A DNA stretch of 64,000 bases from Turnera subulata. Taxonomy: Eukaryota > Streptophyta > Magnoliopsida > Malpighiales > Passifloraceae. The position numbers were made by a program, and so were the translations under genes. The stretch covers positions 1 to 64,000 of the forward strand of contig JAKUCV010003315.1 in assembly GCA_028386065.3 (NCBI GenBank). The letters run 5' to 3'. The notes below the pieces were generated by a model, which saw only the letters and a list, made by a program, of their open reading frames with translations, was not told where the DNA came from and made no database searches. This document shows positions 11,614 to 28,630 of the stretch, in pieces; position 1 is the stretch's first letter; every line of letters starts with the position of its first letter.

Positions 11614-14600
11614 ATGGTCAGCTTCAGATACTGGGATGATTGCGTTGATCCCCAAGACTTGGAAGCAATGTGGCAGCAGCCTCATGTGAGAGATGAATGG
11701 TTAGATGCTGGAGAGGAAAAAGGCCAGAAAGTCCATTTGTCCCGGGATCCTGATGGACAGCCTTACTTGACACAAACGGAAATGCATGTAAAACATGGAA
11801 ACCCTTAATTAAATCTACTCCAGAGGCACCTACCATGCATTACTCTCTGTCTACTTTGCAAAACACAAATTATTTATATGGGCATGCTCATTTTTTATGC
11901 ATCTGAATAATGCATAGGATGTCCCTGTCCAATTTATTTCATCTCAAAAGTGATGGTTTGTTTGCAGACACAATCTCTACACTAGAGTCTTTATTATGTA
12001 AAATCTGGAAAAATTGGAAACAGAGCTGTTCATTTCTCTTCTTTGTTTCCCTACTTTATCTTCTTTTTCTTTTTCAGGCTGTAGCTGATATTGTTGTCCG
12101 GAGACATTTTGATGGACAGATGCATGCGGTATGCTATTAAATATCAGAATGTTTAACTATTTTTCGTTATCAGTCAGCAACATATTTGGAGGTGTGCTTA
12201 TAGAAGTTATTTATTGTGGTATCCTTCACACTTGAAGAGGATGAGTGATGGTTGATAGTGCAGATTTTTCAAAAGTTTCTCTTTAGTAAACTTGTTGTTT
12301 CCATAAGAATGACTGCTATTGGGTAATATCAATGAGTAGTTTAACTCATCTGGAATCCTTTTCGGCATTCTTTCCATTATCTATTGCAGGCCATGATATG
12401 TGCTATTGCGGAACTTGTAAGTGACAGACAGCCTCTTGCTTCAAGGCATGACAAAAAGACTAAGCAGACCAGCTTGGGGCTCATGCAAATTTTACCAAAA
12501 ACTGCAGAGTTGCTGCAAAGGTATTAAAGATGCATCCAGATTTGCTTGTGAGCATGCAAATTCTTGTTGATAGATTTTCTCTTTGTTATTTTGGGTCTTT
12601 TAAGTTATAGCTACTATTGCTCATAGAGACTTGGGGTATCGGGCCTATGATGCGCGAGGAAATCCTGACATTCTGTTTCGCCCCTTCGTAAGCGTATACT
12701 TTGGTGCTGCTTGCCTTAAATGGTTATCAAACTTTGAGCAAAAGTAAGTTATCGAAAGCAAAAGTCATTTTTAGTCTGCTTTTCTGAAGCTCACTCATAC
12801 TTATTTGTCTGCATGGAATGTTTGGCTGTCTGATTTGTAATGGTCTTAGTTTGAGTTCTAGAATAGAAAACTCAGAGATTCTTGTTGACAGAGAAAGAAG
12901 TGAAGAGTATGTCATAAGGGCATATCGTGGTGGGGTGAAAAAGGCAACTCACAAATCAACTGCAAAGTACTGGGACCAGTACCTTTTAGTTAAAGAAAGT
13001 CTACCGTCCAGGTAATGGTTGCCCCCGTGGAGGATTGTTACAAGTTATATCAACAATGGATTTCTTCCTTTTCCTTTCTCCCCATTCATCTATCATTCCC
13101 TGGATGAAGAATTCTCTCATAAAATGTCAGTACTTACATGGGAAAATATGGTGGCACAGTACATGAGAACTTGAAACTGTAATTAACATGCCAGTCTTCC
13201 CATGGAATTGTTAGTACATCCTGAGTTTAAAGTTTCTTTCGCTTTTCCTTTTGCACTTAAGTTGCTTTGTTCATACCTTCCTCCAGAACTGTTAGGATCC
13301 AATGGATGTACTTGAATAAAAGAATTATGCAAATTTACGGTATTGTATATGCTGTAATTCCCAAATCTTCTATATGTTGTAATGCTAAAATTTTGTGCTT
13401 CTTTATCGATCATCTTTCTTTCTGCTTTTATTTCACTATATGTGCTTGCAACCAACACATTTGAACAAAGTTTTCAGAATTACTAACTTCCTTTCCTGTG
13501 CTTCTCATCATTTTTTTCGGCTGCTTGTACAGATTTTAGATAGCGGGGTGTTTGGTTTTGCAAAATCTAATAGGCACTGTCCTAGTAAAATGATTTTGAT
13601 CTTGATTATTTCGCCATTTTGCAGAAGATTTGTTGAGAGAGGTCCTACAGCAGATAACCATCGTGCTTCAACTGCAGCAGCTGCCACTACTCAAAGTGCA
13701 CAACCTTCACACAACTCACCTTGGCCATCAGATTGGCCTTCAGGTTTGTGTTTTCCCATTTAACACTTATTGCTTTAACTTCGCTGAGGAGGACGCGGGG
13801 ACCTTACACTTTGGAGAGGGAAGCGATAAATGGCCAAACTAGGATCATGTTAACATACTATGATATAAACACTTACCTGTATTGTAAAGACAACATGATT
13901 CCAGTGCCAAAATAAGTACATCTAACTCAGTGAGATTGCACAAGTGTTGTCCACCTAGTTTTGATCATTACACAGAATAAATTCAGAATACATGTTTCGA
14001 GCTATCTCAACTCTCTTCTGTTAATGTCATGCCTAGAAGTCTATCGCCAAGCTAGTTGTCTTATAACCAACTCTCTGATGAAATGATGATTTGCCTTTAT
14101 TCTGTTAAATTGAGAGTCAACAACATTTTTTGGTTGTCAGAAAATCTTAGAATACTTCTTTCATACTTGGTATCGCCATTTTTTTCTTGCTTAAATTGCC
14201 AACTAGTCTGCATATTTTCCTCCTCCCTTGAGGGATCAGGTGCCGGCGATTTGTGCTGGGACGCTAAAGCTTCTGCAGCAGACATGCAAGAAATGTGGAA
14301 TCATCCTGACGTACTTAGAGAATGGACAAAATCTGGAGAAAAAAAGGGAAAAGTGCGCTTTGCACTTGACAAGAGCAAGAAGCCATATCTTTCCCGGGTG
14401 GAAGTCAAGGTATGAATAACTAGGCATGACCATTCCTCCAATACCAATCTTCGTGCTTGTCGATTCCCCAGTACTCTTCATATTTTCATTCAATGATTTT
14501 ACCTGCTCTCGGATTATCCATGGTATACACGAAGTTACCTGAACTTTTGAATTCCCTAAAACTAGGGGATGTCTCCATGTCAAATGTTTTATAGCAACCA

Positions 14601-16134
14601 AATGTATAAAAGAAAACTACTGTTTGGCTATGAGTGGAGGATTTTTTTTCCAGGATCTAACATGAGTGAATGACTTATCAAAAAAGAAAAACATGAGTGC
14701 TGAGGGAATATGCATTTATAGCAATTGTCAAGCTGTTTTGGACAATATGTCTCTGCAGCATTACTTTATATCCTCACTTCAAAAGCGATTTCTACTTAAA
14801 AGTTTAGTAGCTTATGAAGTATCACTAAAATACGCACATTAGAAGGAATTCATTAGATTTCAATGCCGCGAAAAGTTCTTGATTATTGATGGTTGAATTG
14901 CTGCAGGCAGTTGCAGACATAATTCTTTCAAAGCACTTTAGTTCAAGAGCAGTCAAATCTGTAAGTACATCCGTCCACTTAAAATGTATCTGTGTCTGAA
15001 ATGAGTTTTACTGGGTGATTAGTTTGCTTATGTTCTTCTATATTTTTCCTTCCCTTCTGACTTTCCGTTTCTTAACGAAAAAGCATCGGTATTCCGTAAC
15101 TTATTTGGTGGAAGTTGTGATATGGGTTCCACATATAGCTTGAGACAATGTATTGGATGCCTATGAGCATGCTAATATGTATTCATATCTTAAAACAACA
15201 GAATGAAATTCTAATTCAGAAAGTTTTTCTTCAATTTTATTTTCTTCGTTTAACTAAATCATTTTGCCTCTTCTGGATGATGCCATTATTTTTGCACAGT
15301 CAGTCCTCTGCGCTGTTTCTGAGATGGCCAGCTTGCGTTTTGTGAATGGAATTGGACCGCGAACTGGATTAATGGGAATCGACTACACCACTGCCATTTG
15401 GCTTTACAGGTATGCTAATACCATAATCAAAATATTAACTCTTGGTTGCACAGAAGTATACTTGAAGAAAACAATTTTCTGTCCAGTCCAAATCTATAAA
15501 TATTTCACTTCTATCAAACATATGTTGTTTTCCAAGCTGCATGTGGAATTTGAGCGCCCTCTTAAACCTAGTTCTGAAATGTGGTTAGTTAAATGTTCTT
15601 CCTTGTAAACAGGGATTTGGGTTATAGAGCTTACAAAGTTGAATCTGTTGATGATCTATGCAAACCATTTGCATCCATGTACTTTGGTGCAGCCTACCTT
15701 GCTTGGTTATCAGAATATGAAGGGAGGTGAGTTTGTTGGCTTTGACAAAATCATGTGGTTGATGTCCATCTATCATCAATCTTTTTTTTTTTCGATACTA
15801 GTCGATGTTGAAGGTGGGACTCGAACCTGAGACCATCTATGATCTATCTATATATATATAATGTAATATTCACATCCTGTGGTTGCAAATCAGGGAAAGA
15901 GCTCCTCAATTCATTGTTCAGGCTTATATTGCTGGGCCGAAGAATGTGAATCTTCAGGAGACTGGTCCACTGTGGCTCAAATTTGTGGATGCTTTGAGCA
16001 AATACGAAGATGTAAAGAGGTAATACTTGACAACTCTTCAAAACCTTGTAATAGTTGAATTTTACCTGTTTAGCTTTTTACTGATGACTTCATCTCATTG
16101 CCATAGGGATAAAGAAAGCTGCTGTATCTTGTAA
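11614..16134 (+). CDS. Duplicated lysozyme-like/SLT-fold protein, 451 aa, 12 coding exons, possible C-terminal prenylation box
   Basis: Exons: 11614-11787, 12078-12128, 12390-12520, 12627-12743, 12850-13011, 13625-13743, 14240-14409, 14907-14960, 15300-15409, 15613-15726, 15894-16019 and 16107-16134. All phases fit. The protein has two copies of one module (about residues 10-190 and 250-440), each running from a MW..P.V..EW segment, through AVADI, a lytic-transglycosylase-like core (SLGLMQILPKTAE in copy 1, RTGLMGIDYTTA in copy 2), to RDLGYRAY and an SVYFGAA/SMYFGAA helix. At the usual catalytic Glu-Ser position both copies have another residue (V85, A336), with a Glu two residues earlier (E83, E334). 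No signal peptide is visible, so an intracellular role is likely. The last short exon gives the C-terminus ESCCIL, a CaaX-type motif; if that intron is retained, the protein ends ...DVKR at 16023. From memory it is the At1g16290-type plant family. Biochemical function is unknown. Confidence 0.85.
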
Positions 16135-17181
16135 GGACAGCTAGTACCATCCTCCTAGTTGACCCTGAAGTATCTATTCTTTTGTCTATAAGTACGAGAA
16201 TGGAATTAGGAGAGTGAATGAACGCAAAAGCGGGTTCGACCAACAGAGGAACATAAGTCGACAATGGCTTTAGCTTGTCATCTCCGGCCCCGAGTATGAT
16301 ATGATCTATTTATTATGTGTTTTGGCTGTTGTTGACCAATGGGAGCCTAGCCTAGTTGGTTTGCAGGAGTTCCATGGCTGAGAATCAGGATTCCAACTTT
16401 TCTGTAATGAGCCTTGGATATCCACTTGAATCATTTTGAAATCTTTGACTGACACACTAATACTATTTTGTGTAATTTTTTGTTTATCTATACTATTAAC
16501 AGCATTCAACGTTTCTGTGAGAGGTTCGTACGTAGGTGCAGTATACAATATCTAATATCATTTATTTTTACTAATGAAAGAAAAATTTTAATCTTGGATT
16601 GTGGGAGGATAAGGTTTTGTAATCAGCTCCGTTACTAATCGAGTGAAATTCGGTTTTGTTGAGTTTTAGAAATACACGTTATATAAAAATAGATTTGAAT
16701 GGTTCTGAAATGGTTTTCGCGTTTCAAAGTGGCGGGCTCTCCAAAAGCCTAATAATAACCTTTACCTGCCTAAACCTGGTGGTGATCACGGTGGTTTTGG
16801 CGTCACTAATAAGAAGATGAGGTATTGTGGGCGGTGGGAAGATGGCCTTAAGATTTTGAAGAAGGTGGAAAGGCGATGGGTGGGCTGGCTGAAGGGATTG
16901 TGGCGGCGGCTGAAGAGAGAGCCAAAATTAGAGAGTGGAAATTGAGAGAAGGAAGATTTTGAAAGATGAAGTCAATGGGAACTAAAAAGGGAAACATTGA
17001 AAAAGTATCCTTTTGATATCTTAAACACAATCCAACCACCATCATAGGCAGATCGCCAAATAGGAAGAGAATTGAAATCCCAAAACATTTTATGTGTGCG
17101 GAATTAAAATCACACAAAACACATGTTAAATAGGTGCCTAGATTTTGAAGAAACATGCAGGGAAAATACAAGGGAGGAGTG
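16135..17181. other. 3' flank of the SLT-like gene and intergenic DNA
   Basis: No gene is supported. The first few hundred bases are presumably the 3'-UTR. A reading frame on the minus strand at about 16848-17171 has no recognisable domain and no support from splice signals. Confidence 0.5.
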
Positions 17182-17190
17182 ATTTTAAAA

Positions 17191-17441
17191 GGGTTAATGG
17201 TATAAATGGTACCCCGAGTTGTTTAAATTCGTCAATTGTATACCCCTACTTTTTTTTCCGTCAATTATATACCTGCACTTTTAAAATTTGGTCAATTGTG
17301 TACCCTGGGCAGCATTTTGATGATGTGGCATGCTGCCCGCAAATAAGTTGTGTTAGTTTGCTCCTTAGATTTCGAATTTAATCATGTAGGTCCACTAGAA
17401 TTTATACAATTAAGTCCTAAAACTTTATTTATACTCATTCN
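17191..17441. mobile_element. Short MITE-like insertion with 9-bp target duplication, Mutator-like
   Basis: A 251-bp insertion begins GGGTTAATGGTATAAATGG and is flanked by 9-bp direct repeats ATTTTAAAA (17182-17190 and 17442-17450). The reverse complement of the right end (AATGAGTATAAAT) weakly matches the left end (TAATGGTATAAAT), giving imperfect inverted termini. The recurring 'tcaattgtatacc' wording resembles the termini of the Mutator-like element at 40567. The single N of the window sits at its right border. Confidence 0.55.
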
Positions 17442-17847
17442 ATTTTAAAAGGGTGCAGGAAGTAGGGAAAACCCGAGAAAAATACGTTTGCATTTTCAAA
17501 AGTCAATATATAGAAAGGTTGAAGAAGGGGAACATCAATTGGGAAAGTTTCACCACTGATGTTCGCTCAGGCAGCGGTCAGAAAAGTCTAAATCCGAAAT
17601 TGAATTAATGACAAAAAAGTTTCTTATTTTGTTCGATGACCGAAGAGGTTTCAAAAAGCTAATTGCCTGCCTCCGGGGAGCCTTTGGGTAGTTCAGTTTC
17701 GTTACAATCCAGAAAAAAACATAGTGGTTGCAAGCGTTCAACCATTGTTTTAATCGGAAATGGCTTCCTCGGAAGATGCTTTCTTCGGCATCTTGGTTGT
17801 AACAATGAGAAGGGCCTGGCTGAATTCTGCTGCTGCAACATTGGAAC

Positions 17848-22350
<4,503 letters not shown>

Positions 22351-25300
22351 CGTACTGAGGATGTCAAATTTCTTCAAAAACTTCGAGTGTTAGGGCAAAA
22401 GCTGCAGGATAATCTGCATTAATGCAAACACCAAAGGATTGGAATCACATATTAATAGCAATAGACATGCGATCAATCCCTAAACAACCAGCAAAAGAAA
22501 CACCGAAAGATTGACCATGATTGTAGTAGCCTTGATGGCAATGATGAAAGTATCCCATGCAAATTTAAACATTACACTATTGAGAAGACGGTGGACAAAG
22601 TATGATAAGGAATAGGAACAAAATATCCACTAGAGCCTGAGTGAACAGCATTGAAGCATATATATGACTAGTATTCATTCTGGACAGCAAAACGATTCTA
22701 AAGCAGAGTATACTGAATCTATTTCTTGTTCCTAGCTGAAGCTTAAACACACCACATTACTGTTGTAGTAACACATGTCAATGATTGCACCTCTACAACT
22801 CAATATTGTAGCGCCGACTGTCACTTTAAAATAAAGCAGCAACGTGAATGAATGGCTACAAGACAAACTTTGCTGCAGACATAAGTCAAGAAAGATCAAC
22901 AGAAACATGATATAGACCATACCAAGAAAATTTATGGCTGGATAAAGGCAATCCATAACAGCAGATTCTAATGCAACCCATCTCACCAACCCTATCAAAG
23001 AAGTCATGACTGTTGGCGCAAGTTTTTGAGTCTGGAAAACAACTTAATTGTCTATGAAGATTAACGAACAATCAATTCCAACTCATTAAACAGAATTGGC
23101 ATTACCAACTTGGCATCTATAATAAATGTATAATCCATCAATCATATTGTTTGCCATCAAAAACTAACAATTGAATTGAAAGGTAGTACAAATGTGGATA
23201 GTACATTTCAATTTATAAATGCAACACCATAATAACACGAATTTCAAAAACATGATTTGGTTTTTACTCAAAATATTAGAAAAAAGGCATCCACTGATTC
23301 AAGAACGATGAATCCATACGTCATGTTAAAGTGCAACTCACATGGTCTAAATTGTCAGAGTTTTCAGTCAGACATTCAATTAGATCAAATTTTTGAAAAG
23401 AACAGGAAAAAAAATCTCTATTCCATTGTTCTTTTCTCTGTCCTACTTGGAGACACAACAAAAAGATTCAACAATCCCCATACTTCACCAAATCCTTAAC
23501 CAAACAAAATTGAAATTCACAAACCAAAGAAATCATACTGCAATGCCAACGTTGAAATCAAATCTAGGAACGCTGATTAGGAAACTAAGACAAAGTCAAA
23601 AATTTAAGAATGACATTTTAAAGCTGCACATTCATTAGGCAAAGAAAATAATATTAAAATAGAATATATGGAAGCAACATAACAATTTAAACTTTCTGCA
23701 CAATATAGGAAAAAAAAAATACAGTAAAGTTTATAGCTACATGCATGAATGTATGCATATAGATTATTTAGGGCTGAACACAAGTTACCTAAAACTAATG
23801 AAGGCTGACAATAGGGCACATGGGAGTTTAGAGATGAATGAATGGAAAAATGAAAAGAGAGAATTTATAGGGGTGGAGTGTGGAACCTATGGAGTTTGTA
23901 ATAGAGGGCTGATCTGTAGATAGGGAAAGAGAGTAGCATGCAATTCACAGTTGTCACTGGCACAGGCATTTTGGTTCTTATTTACTTAATTACCTCTTCT
24001 TTCCTTGTTTGTTTGTGATCCCTATTCTTGCTTTCATTTAAGAGAAGAAACAGTTTAGATAGTTACTGGGGTAAGAGAGAGCAAAATGGGAAAGAGACAA
24101 GGTCTCAAGAGTATCTTATATTATTTCAAAAGTAGCACACCAGAGAAATTTACAAGTAATAGTCATAAAGGTGTACGACATTATGCTTGGAGACTATGAT
24201 TTTTCTTTTTAATGGTGCAAAGATAAATTAAAGTGATATCAACAATAGAAAATTAAAGGAAAAATTAAATTCCTAGTTTTTCATTATACAAATCATTAAT
24301 GTCCAAATCCAATTTAATAGCCAAACACATGGAAGATTATCCAACCAATGCAGACTTAGTCAATAAATAACCTGTGCTATCCCTGAGATGTTCAGCACAA
24401 GGTTTCAACCCAAGATCTAACCCATTCTTGACTTCAACACTAAACTTCACTTATGCTACTCATAGTACCAAAAAGGTGTCCACTTATGTTTTCGAGCAAG
24501 AACAACTACGAAGCAACTCTGCTTACAGGAACGATACAAAAGTATAAATGGAAAAAAACTATACAGACTCAAGCCTGCAATAATAATAATCAAGGAAAAA
24601 AAAAGAATCATCCTCATTCACTGTATCATGCACTCAGCACAGGCTGTTGTCTTTTCCATTCCTATTCATAATGATTACCTACTACCATATTTGTATTATG
24701 GACCAACCACTTGTATTACCTCAGTCTGATATTTATTGCGACCAAGTTAAAAGTTACTGAAGACAAGTTGGATGACAGCAAAGGAAAGTAACTGCGGTAG
24801 ATAATCTAATTTCCCAATAGACACCAGAATAAATTCTATACCAAAATAAACCAATTTTGAACCAGTTCTCTCCTGGCTATCTAGTACAGATTTCCTGCCA
24901 GTTTAAGCTTGAACACACATGGAAATACATGCAGCACGCTGTGCTTTCTGCTCAAGCCCGCCCACAGACCACCCACCACCCCAAATCCACCCCTCCCCCC
25001 AACCCTAAAACACCACACTGACTAGCAGAAAAAACTGAAACAATATGAATGAATAAGTCATCTTAATCTGCCTTCCAAACAAGACTGCCACTAGGTACAA
25101 AATCGATTCACCCTACATGTATATCACCCTCAATGTTGAATCAGTAGCATTTCTTTAACAGATTTCATTTTTCGCTCTTGCTCGAACTACTGCTCTTCCA
25201 TAGGTAAGCATGCATCAAGCAGAAAGCAAATCCAGTTAAAAGGTTAAATAAACAATGTTCTAAACTGCATTTCCATCAACCATTGAAACCACAATTGGAT

Positions 25301-26290
25301 ATCTCTGTCTTCATCCTCCCAGTACTGACCACAACAATCATTTTAAACAATTTAACACTTCAAGGAAGTATAGGAATTTGAACATAAAATATCCTTTAGA
25401 ATGGACCCGTCCTTCACCATTAAAAGAGAGGGAAAAGTGGAGCATAACAAGCTTGCAGAATCGCCAAATAAAATGTACTTTCATCAACATAAACAAAATA
25501 ACAAAGTAAACCACTGTATGGCCCCACCGGAAGTTAATAAACATTAGCATCTTTTCCTTTTTCTAGTAACTGAAAGTCTGAAACAAGGATTTCATATCTT
25601 AGTAGGAGAGACAGTTAGACCCAAAAAGAAAATACCTAAACCATTAAGAGATGGAAGCAGAAAATCTCTTACTTATTGCGACTCCAATGCTGAAGCAAAC
25701 AACAAGCTTCAAGCCATCTTTAAGATTCAACCTAAAACTGCTTTTCAGTCTTTCTTGATCACCATTTTTCTAACCGATATGCATCAAATCAACTTTTCTT
25801 CACTGAAGATATCCTAAGACCTGCAAAAGCATAATTCCTGTGTATCATCTCACCTCTAGCATCCTCTAACAATCAATAAAACAACATGCATCAGGTATAC
25901 ACCACACTGAGAAGAACTCAGACAGTACATTTTCTATGGGAAGGGAAATCGTCTGTAATTCGACAAATTGATATTCAATCCCCTACAAACAACATGCATT
26001 CCGAACATGCTAACCACACAAATTAAAAATGGCTCGAGAGCGAGGAGTATAATACCATAATGGTGGGTTGAAGCAAGTATAATATCCCCCCCGAAGACAG
26101 TTGTGGATCATCTTTTCCTGTATCTGTCCAACCAAGGAACCTGAGTTGATAGCAGCAGCGAGGTGTCAGGCAGCTGATCCGGTGCCTAAACACACCCCAA
26201 CAAATGCACATGCACATATCCACCCATCACTCACTAAAACCTCCACACCCTCTCTCAGCCGCCTTCCCAACCCCAACCGTCACCGACTCT
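22351..26290 (-). other. Probable leader/intron region of the CHR4-like gene and intergenic DNA
   Basis: A splice acceptor (TTATCCTGCAG) lies about 50 bp upstream of the CHR4-like ATG, so at least one untranslated exon must lie further right. No coding exon with domain content was found over the next 3.9 kb. The sequence is AT-rich and intron-like on the minus strand. Confidence 0.4.
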
Positions 26291-26443
26291 GTTAGTTACT
26301 TCATCTCCTCCTCTCTTCTCAATCTCTTCCATCTTTTACACCACCAGAGAGAGTACAGTTTCAAGACTTCCTTATTGAGCAAAATAGCCCAGAATGATCG
26401 AGTCCTACAAGCAAACAAGGCATCAACTCGACGATCGTCGCGT

Positions 26444-26990
26444 TTGCAATACATTTCTCGCCTCATTTGTAGGCACCTCCTCAACCAGCACATCCCGGCC
26501 TCCACGGATCCCCTGAAACGATGAAAACCGGTTAAAGTATTGGCTACTACATAAATTCCAAAAAGAGTAACCATAAGTTGTTAATGCCGGCTCAATCGAG
26601 CAAGCCAAAATTAGTAACTGCATATGAGACTCAATTACTACTTTTTTTTATAAAAGGAGGCAGTGAAAAGAGTGCGAGAAATCTGTTTGCATGACTGGTT
26701 GGAAGAGGTCACCAACTTACTGTGTGTGAGATCCATCGCACCGGCGGCAATAATACATCCACGACGGCGTTCTTCGGATTCGTAGTGGCATTTTTGGTTG
26801 CTGCTAACGGCTTTCTTCTTCTTATTCTCTTCTTTTCTTTAACGCCTTCAGTTGAAACGGAGGAGGAACATGGTGAAGGAAGGATAGAGAATTGGAAGCC
26901 AGCCTTAGTTAAGGCATAGCCATGTAGGAAGGAAAACTTGTTGTTGGGCTGTTGTGAAGTTCGGTTTAATTTTTTCCTCAAGAAAAATAA
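26444..26990 (-). other. Possible two-exon small reading frame or untranslated exons, unidentified
   Basis: On the minus strand a basic segment (EKKRIRRRKPLAATKNATTN) runs to VRWISHT and then a good donor (CACACA|GTAAGTT). About 190 bp on, an acceptor (GTTTCAG) opens in the same phase into GIRGGRDVLVEEVPTNEARN and stops at TGA. The join is in frame, but no in-frame ATG precedes the first part; a nearby ATGGCTATG is out of frame. It may be a frameshifted small gene, or untranslated exons of the CHR4-like gene. I do not recognise the protein. Confidence 0.25.
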
Positions 26991-27285
26991 CAGAATTTCA
27001 CATTCATTTTCTTTTATGAATCAAATTCTGTTATTTTTTTTTAGCACAATCAAATTCTATTGTTATTCTAATGAGCTTTTTCTGTCGAAATATTAATCTA
27101 GTGAGTTATTTAACCGGTTCTGGCATAATTAATGAATATTACCAGACAAAAGTAAAAATATAAAGTTCGACATTCATCATGCAAATAATGAGATTAGTTA
27201 TATAATTGATCCATTTAATCCGATAATTTTAGTTCTCGAAATTTTCAAATTGTTTCATTTTGATTTAATTAACCCTTTTTAGTCA

Positions 27286-27997
27286 ATTTTGGCCTGTAAT
27301 GCTTAAAACTTCTTTTTTTGAGTGCAAACTATATCATTTCATTAACAAACTCCTGCAGTAGCGCAGTTTGATATATAACTCCACGCTGGCAGCAACTCCT
27401 TCCTTCATCAAATCCTTAAGGGGAGAGGTCCGGCATTCTTTGTTGTTCATAAGCTAAACTATTAGCCAATATAAGGGAATCAGTAGACACTTGCAGCTTA
27501 TGAAAGTCACAATCTCTTGCCAATAATATCAGACAGTCACGCATAGCCAACAGTTCTGCAAGTAGAGGTCAACCACTCCTTTAAATTTCTTCACCATGGC
27601 TGCCATGTTTTCCTTGTTGGTTTCTAATCACTGCTCCTGCCCCTGCATTGTCCTCCTTGTGGAAAAGAGCTCCGCCTACACATATACAGAATTCAAAGTT
27701 TTCTCCTTGTAAGTGACCACCAGTTGAAGGTTTCTGCAAATGGATGCTAGTATGATGGCTAAGGCCTTGCTGGTAAATACCATGGAATTGCTCCCAATAG
27801 GATTTAGCAAATACAGCAGTGTCCATTGTTCACGATTCCTACCATACCAAATAAAGGACCATGCCACTGTTAAGCACAACGAAGCATCTAACCACTCCAT
27901 TCCCCTCTTTTCAATAAAGGAATCCCAGCTTCTACCATTACCCAATGTAAGCCAGCAGCTGAGCAAAAAGCAATGCGTGGAGGATTCATTAACTTCC
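27286..27997 (-). mobile_element. 5'-truncated LINE fragment with RNase H remnant and 26-bp target duplication
   Basis: The minus strand reads GGALFHKEDNAGAGAVIRNQ, typical of the RNase H domain of plant L1-type LINEs, preceded by pieces of the reverse-transcriptase tail region (AWSFIWYGRNREQ). Frames are broken. The insertion is flanked by 26-bp direct repeats (27260-27285 and 27998-28023, one mismatch, beginning TTGATTTAATTAA). A poly-T run near the left end is the element's poly-A tail in reverse, with about 25 bp of extra sequence beyond it. Confidence 0.75.
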
Positions 27998-28023
27998 TTG
28001 ATTTAATTAATCCTTTTTAGTCA

Positions 28024-28630
28024 CAGTACGTGAAACTCACATATCATCACATAGTTCTACTAAAAAATTAAAATTAGTTAGTAAATGCAAGAATTTTTAA
28101 AAATAGTTTTAAAAAAAATAATCAAGAGGCCAATTAAAATCAAAATTAAATAATAAGATAACAGAAAGTCATAATTGATGCTTGCCAATGCCATTTTCAG
28201 GTAGAGTAGCTCATGCGTTCCGCATAGGTTGCAGATTCACAGAGTTTCTACTTTCAAAGCGTACAACACCTCCACAATCCACAGAGTCTGTGCTTTCAAA
28301 ATCGCCTAAACATGCTTAAAGAGAAAGACATTACGAAGCTGCAAGCGGGATTAACAAAAAAACATTTCGGACTGCACATGATTTGGGAAAACAAAATTAT
28401 ATAATTGGATCGTAAACAAAAGTGGTGTCCAAAATGGATGGATCCAATCCAAACCTATTAACGGGTGGAACATGTTTCAGAGAAAATCATTTATTTTAAC
28501 CACTCTACAGCCTCTCCCATCACACCAAATGATCAGCTCTATTATCAATAGTCCAATCTGGTTGTGAAACCAACCGTCATCACATGCTAGAACTAAAACG
28601 CAGAGAGGAAGGCAACGGAGAAAACACAGT
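28024..28630. other. 3' flank of the cytosolic PGK gene
   Basis: AT-rich sequence without coding potential. The part nearest 28630 is the expected PGK 3'-UTR. Confidence 0.5.

Noticed and set aside
15811..15840. tRNA-like B-box (GGTTCGAGTCC on the minus strand) in an intron
   Set aside because: No A-box, acceptor stem or cloverleaf could be drawn around it, so it is not called a tRNA gene; it may be an old SINE scrap.
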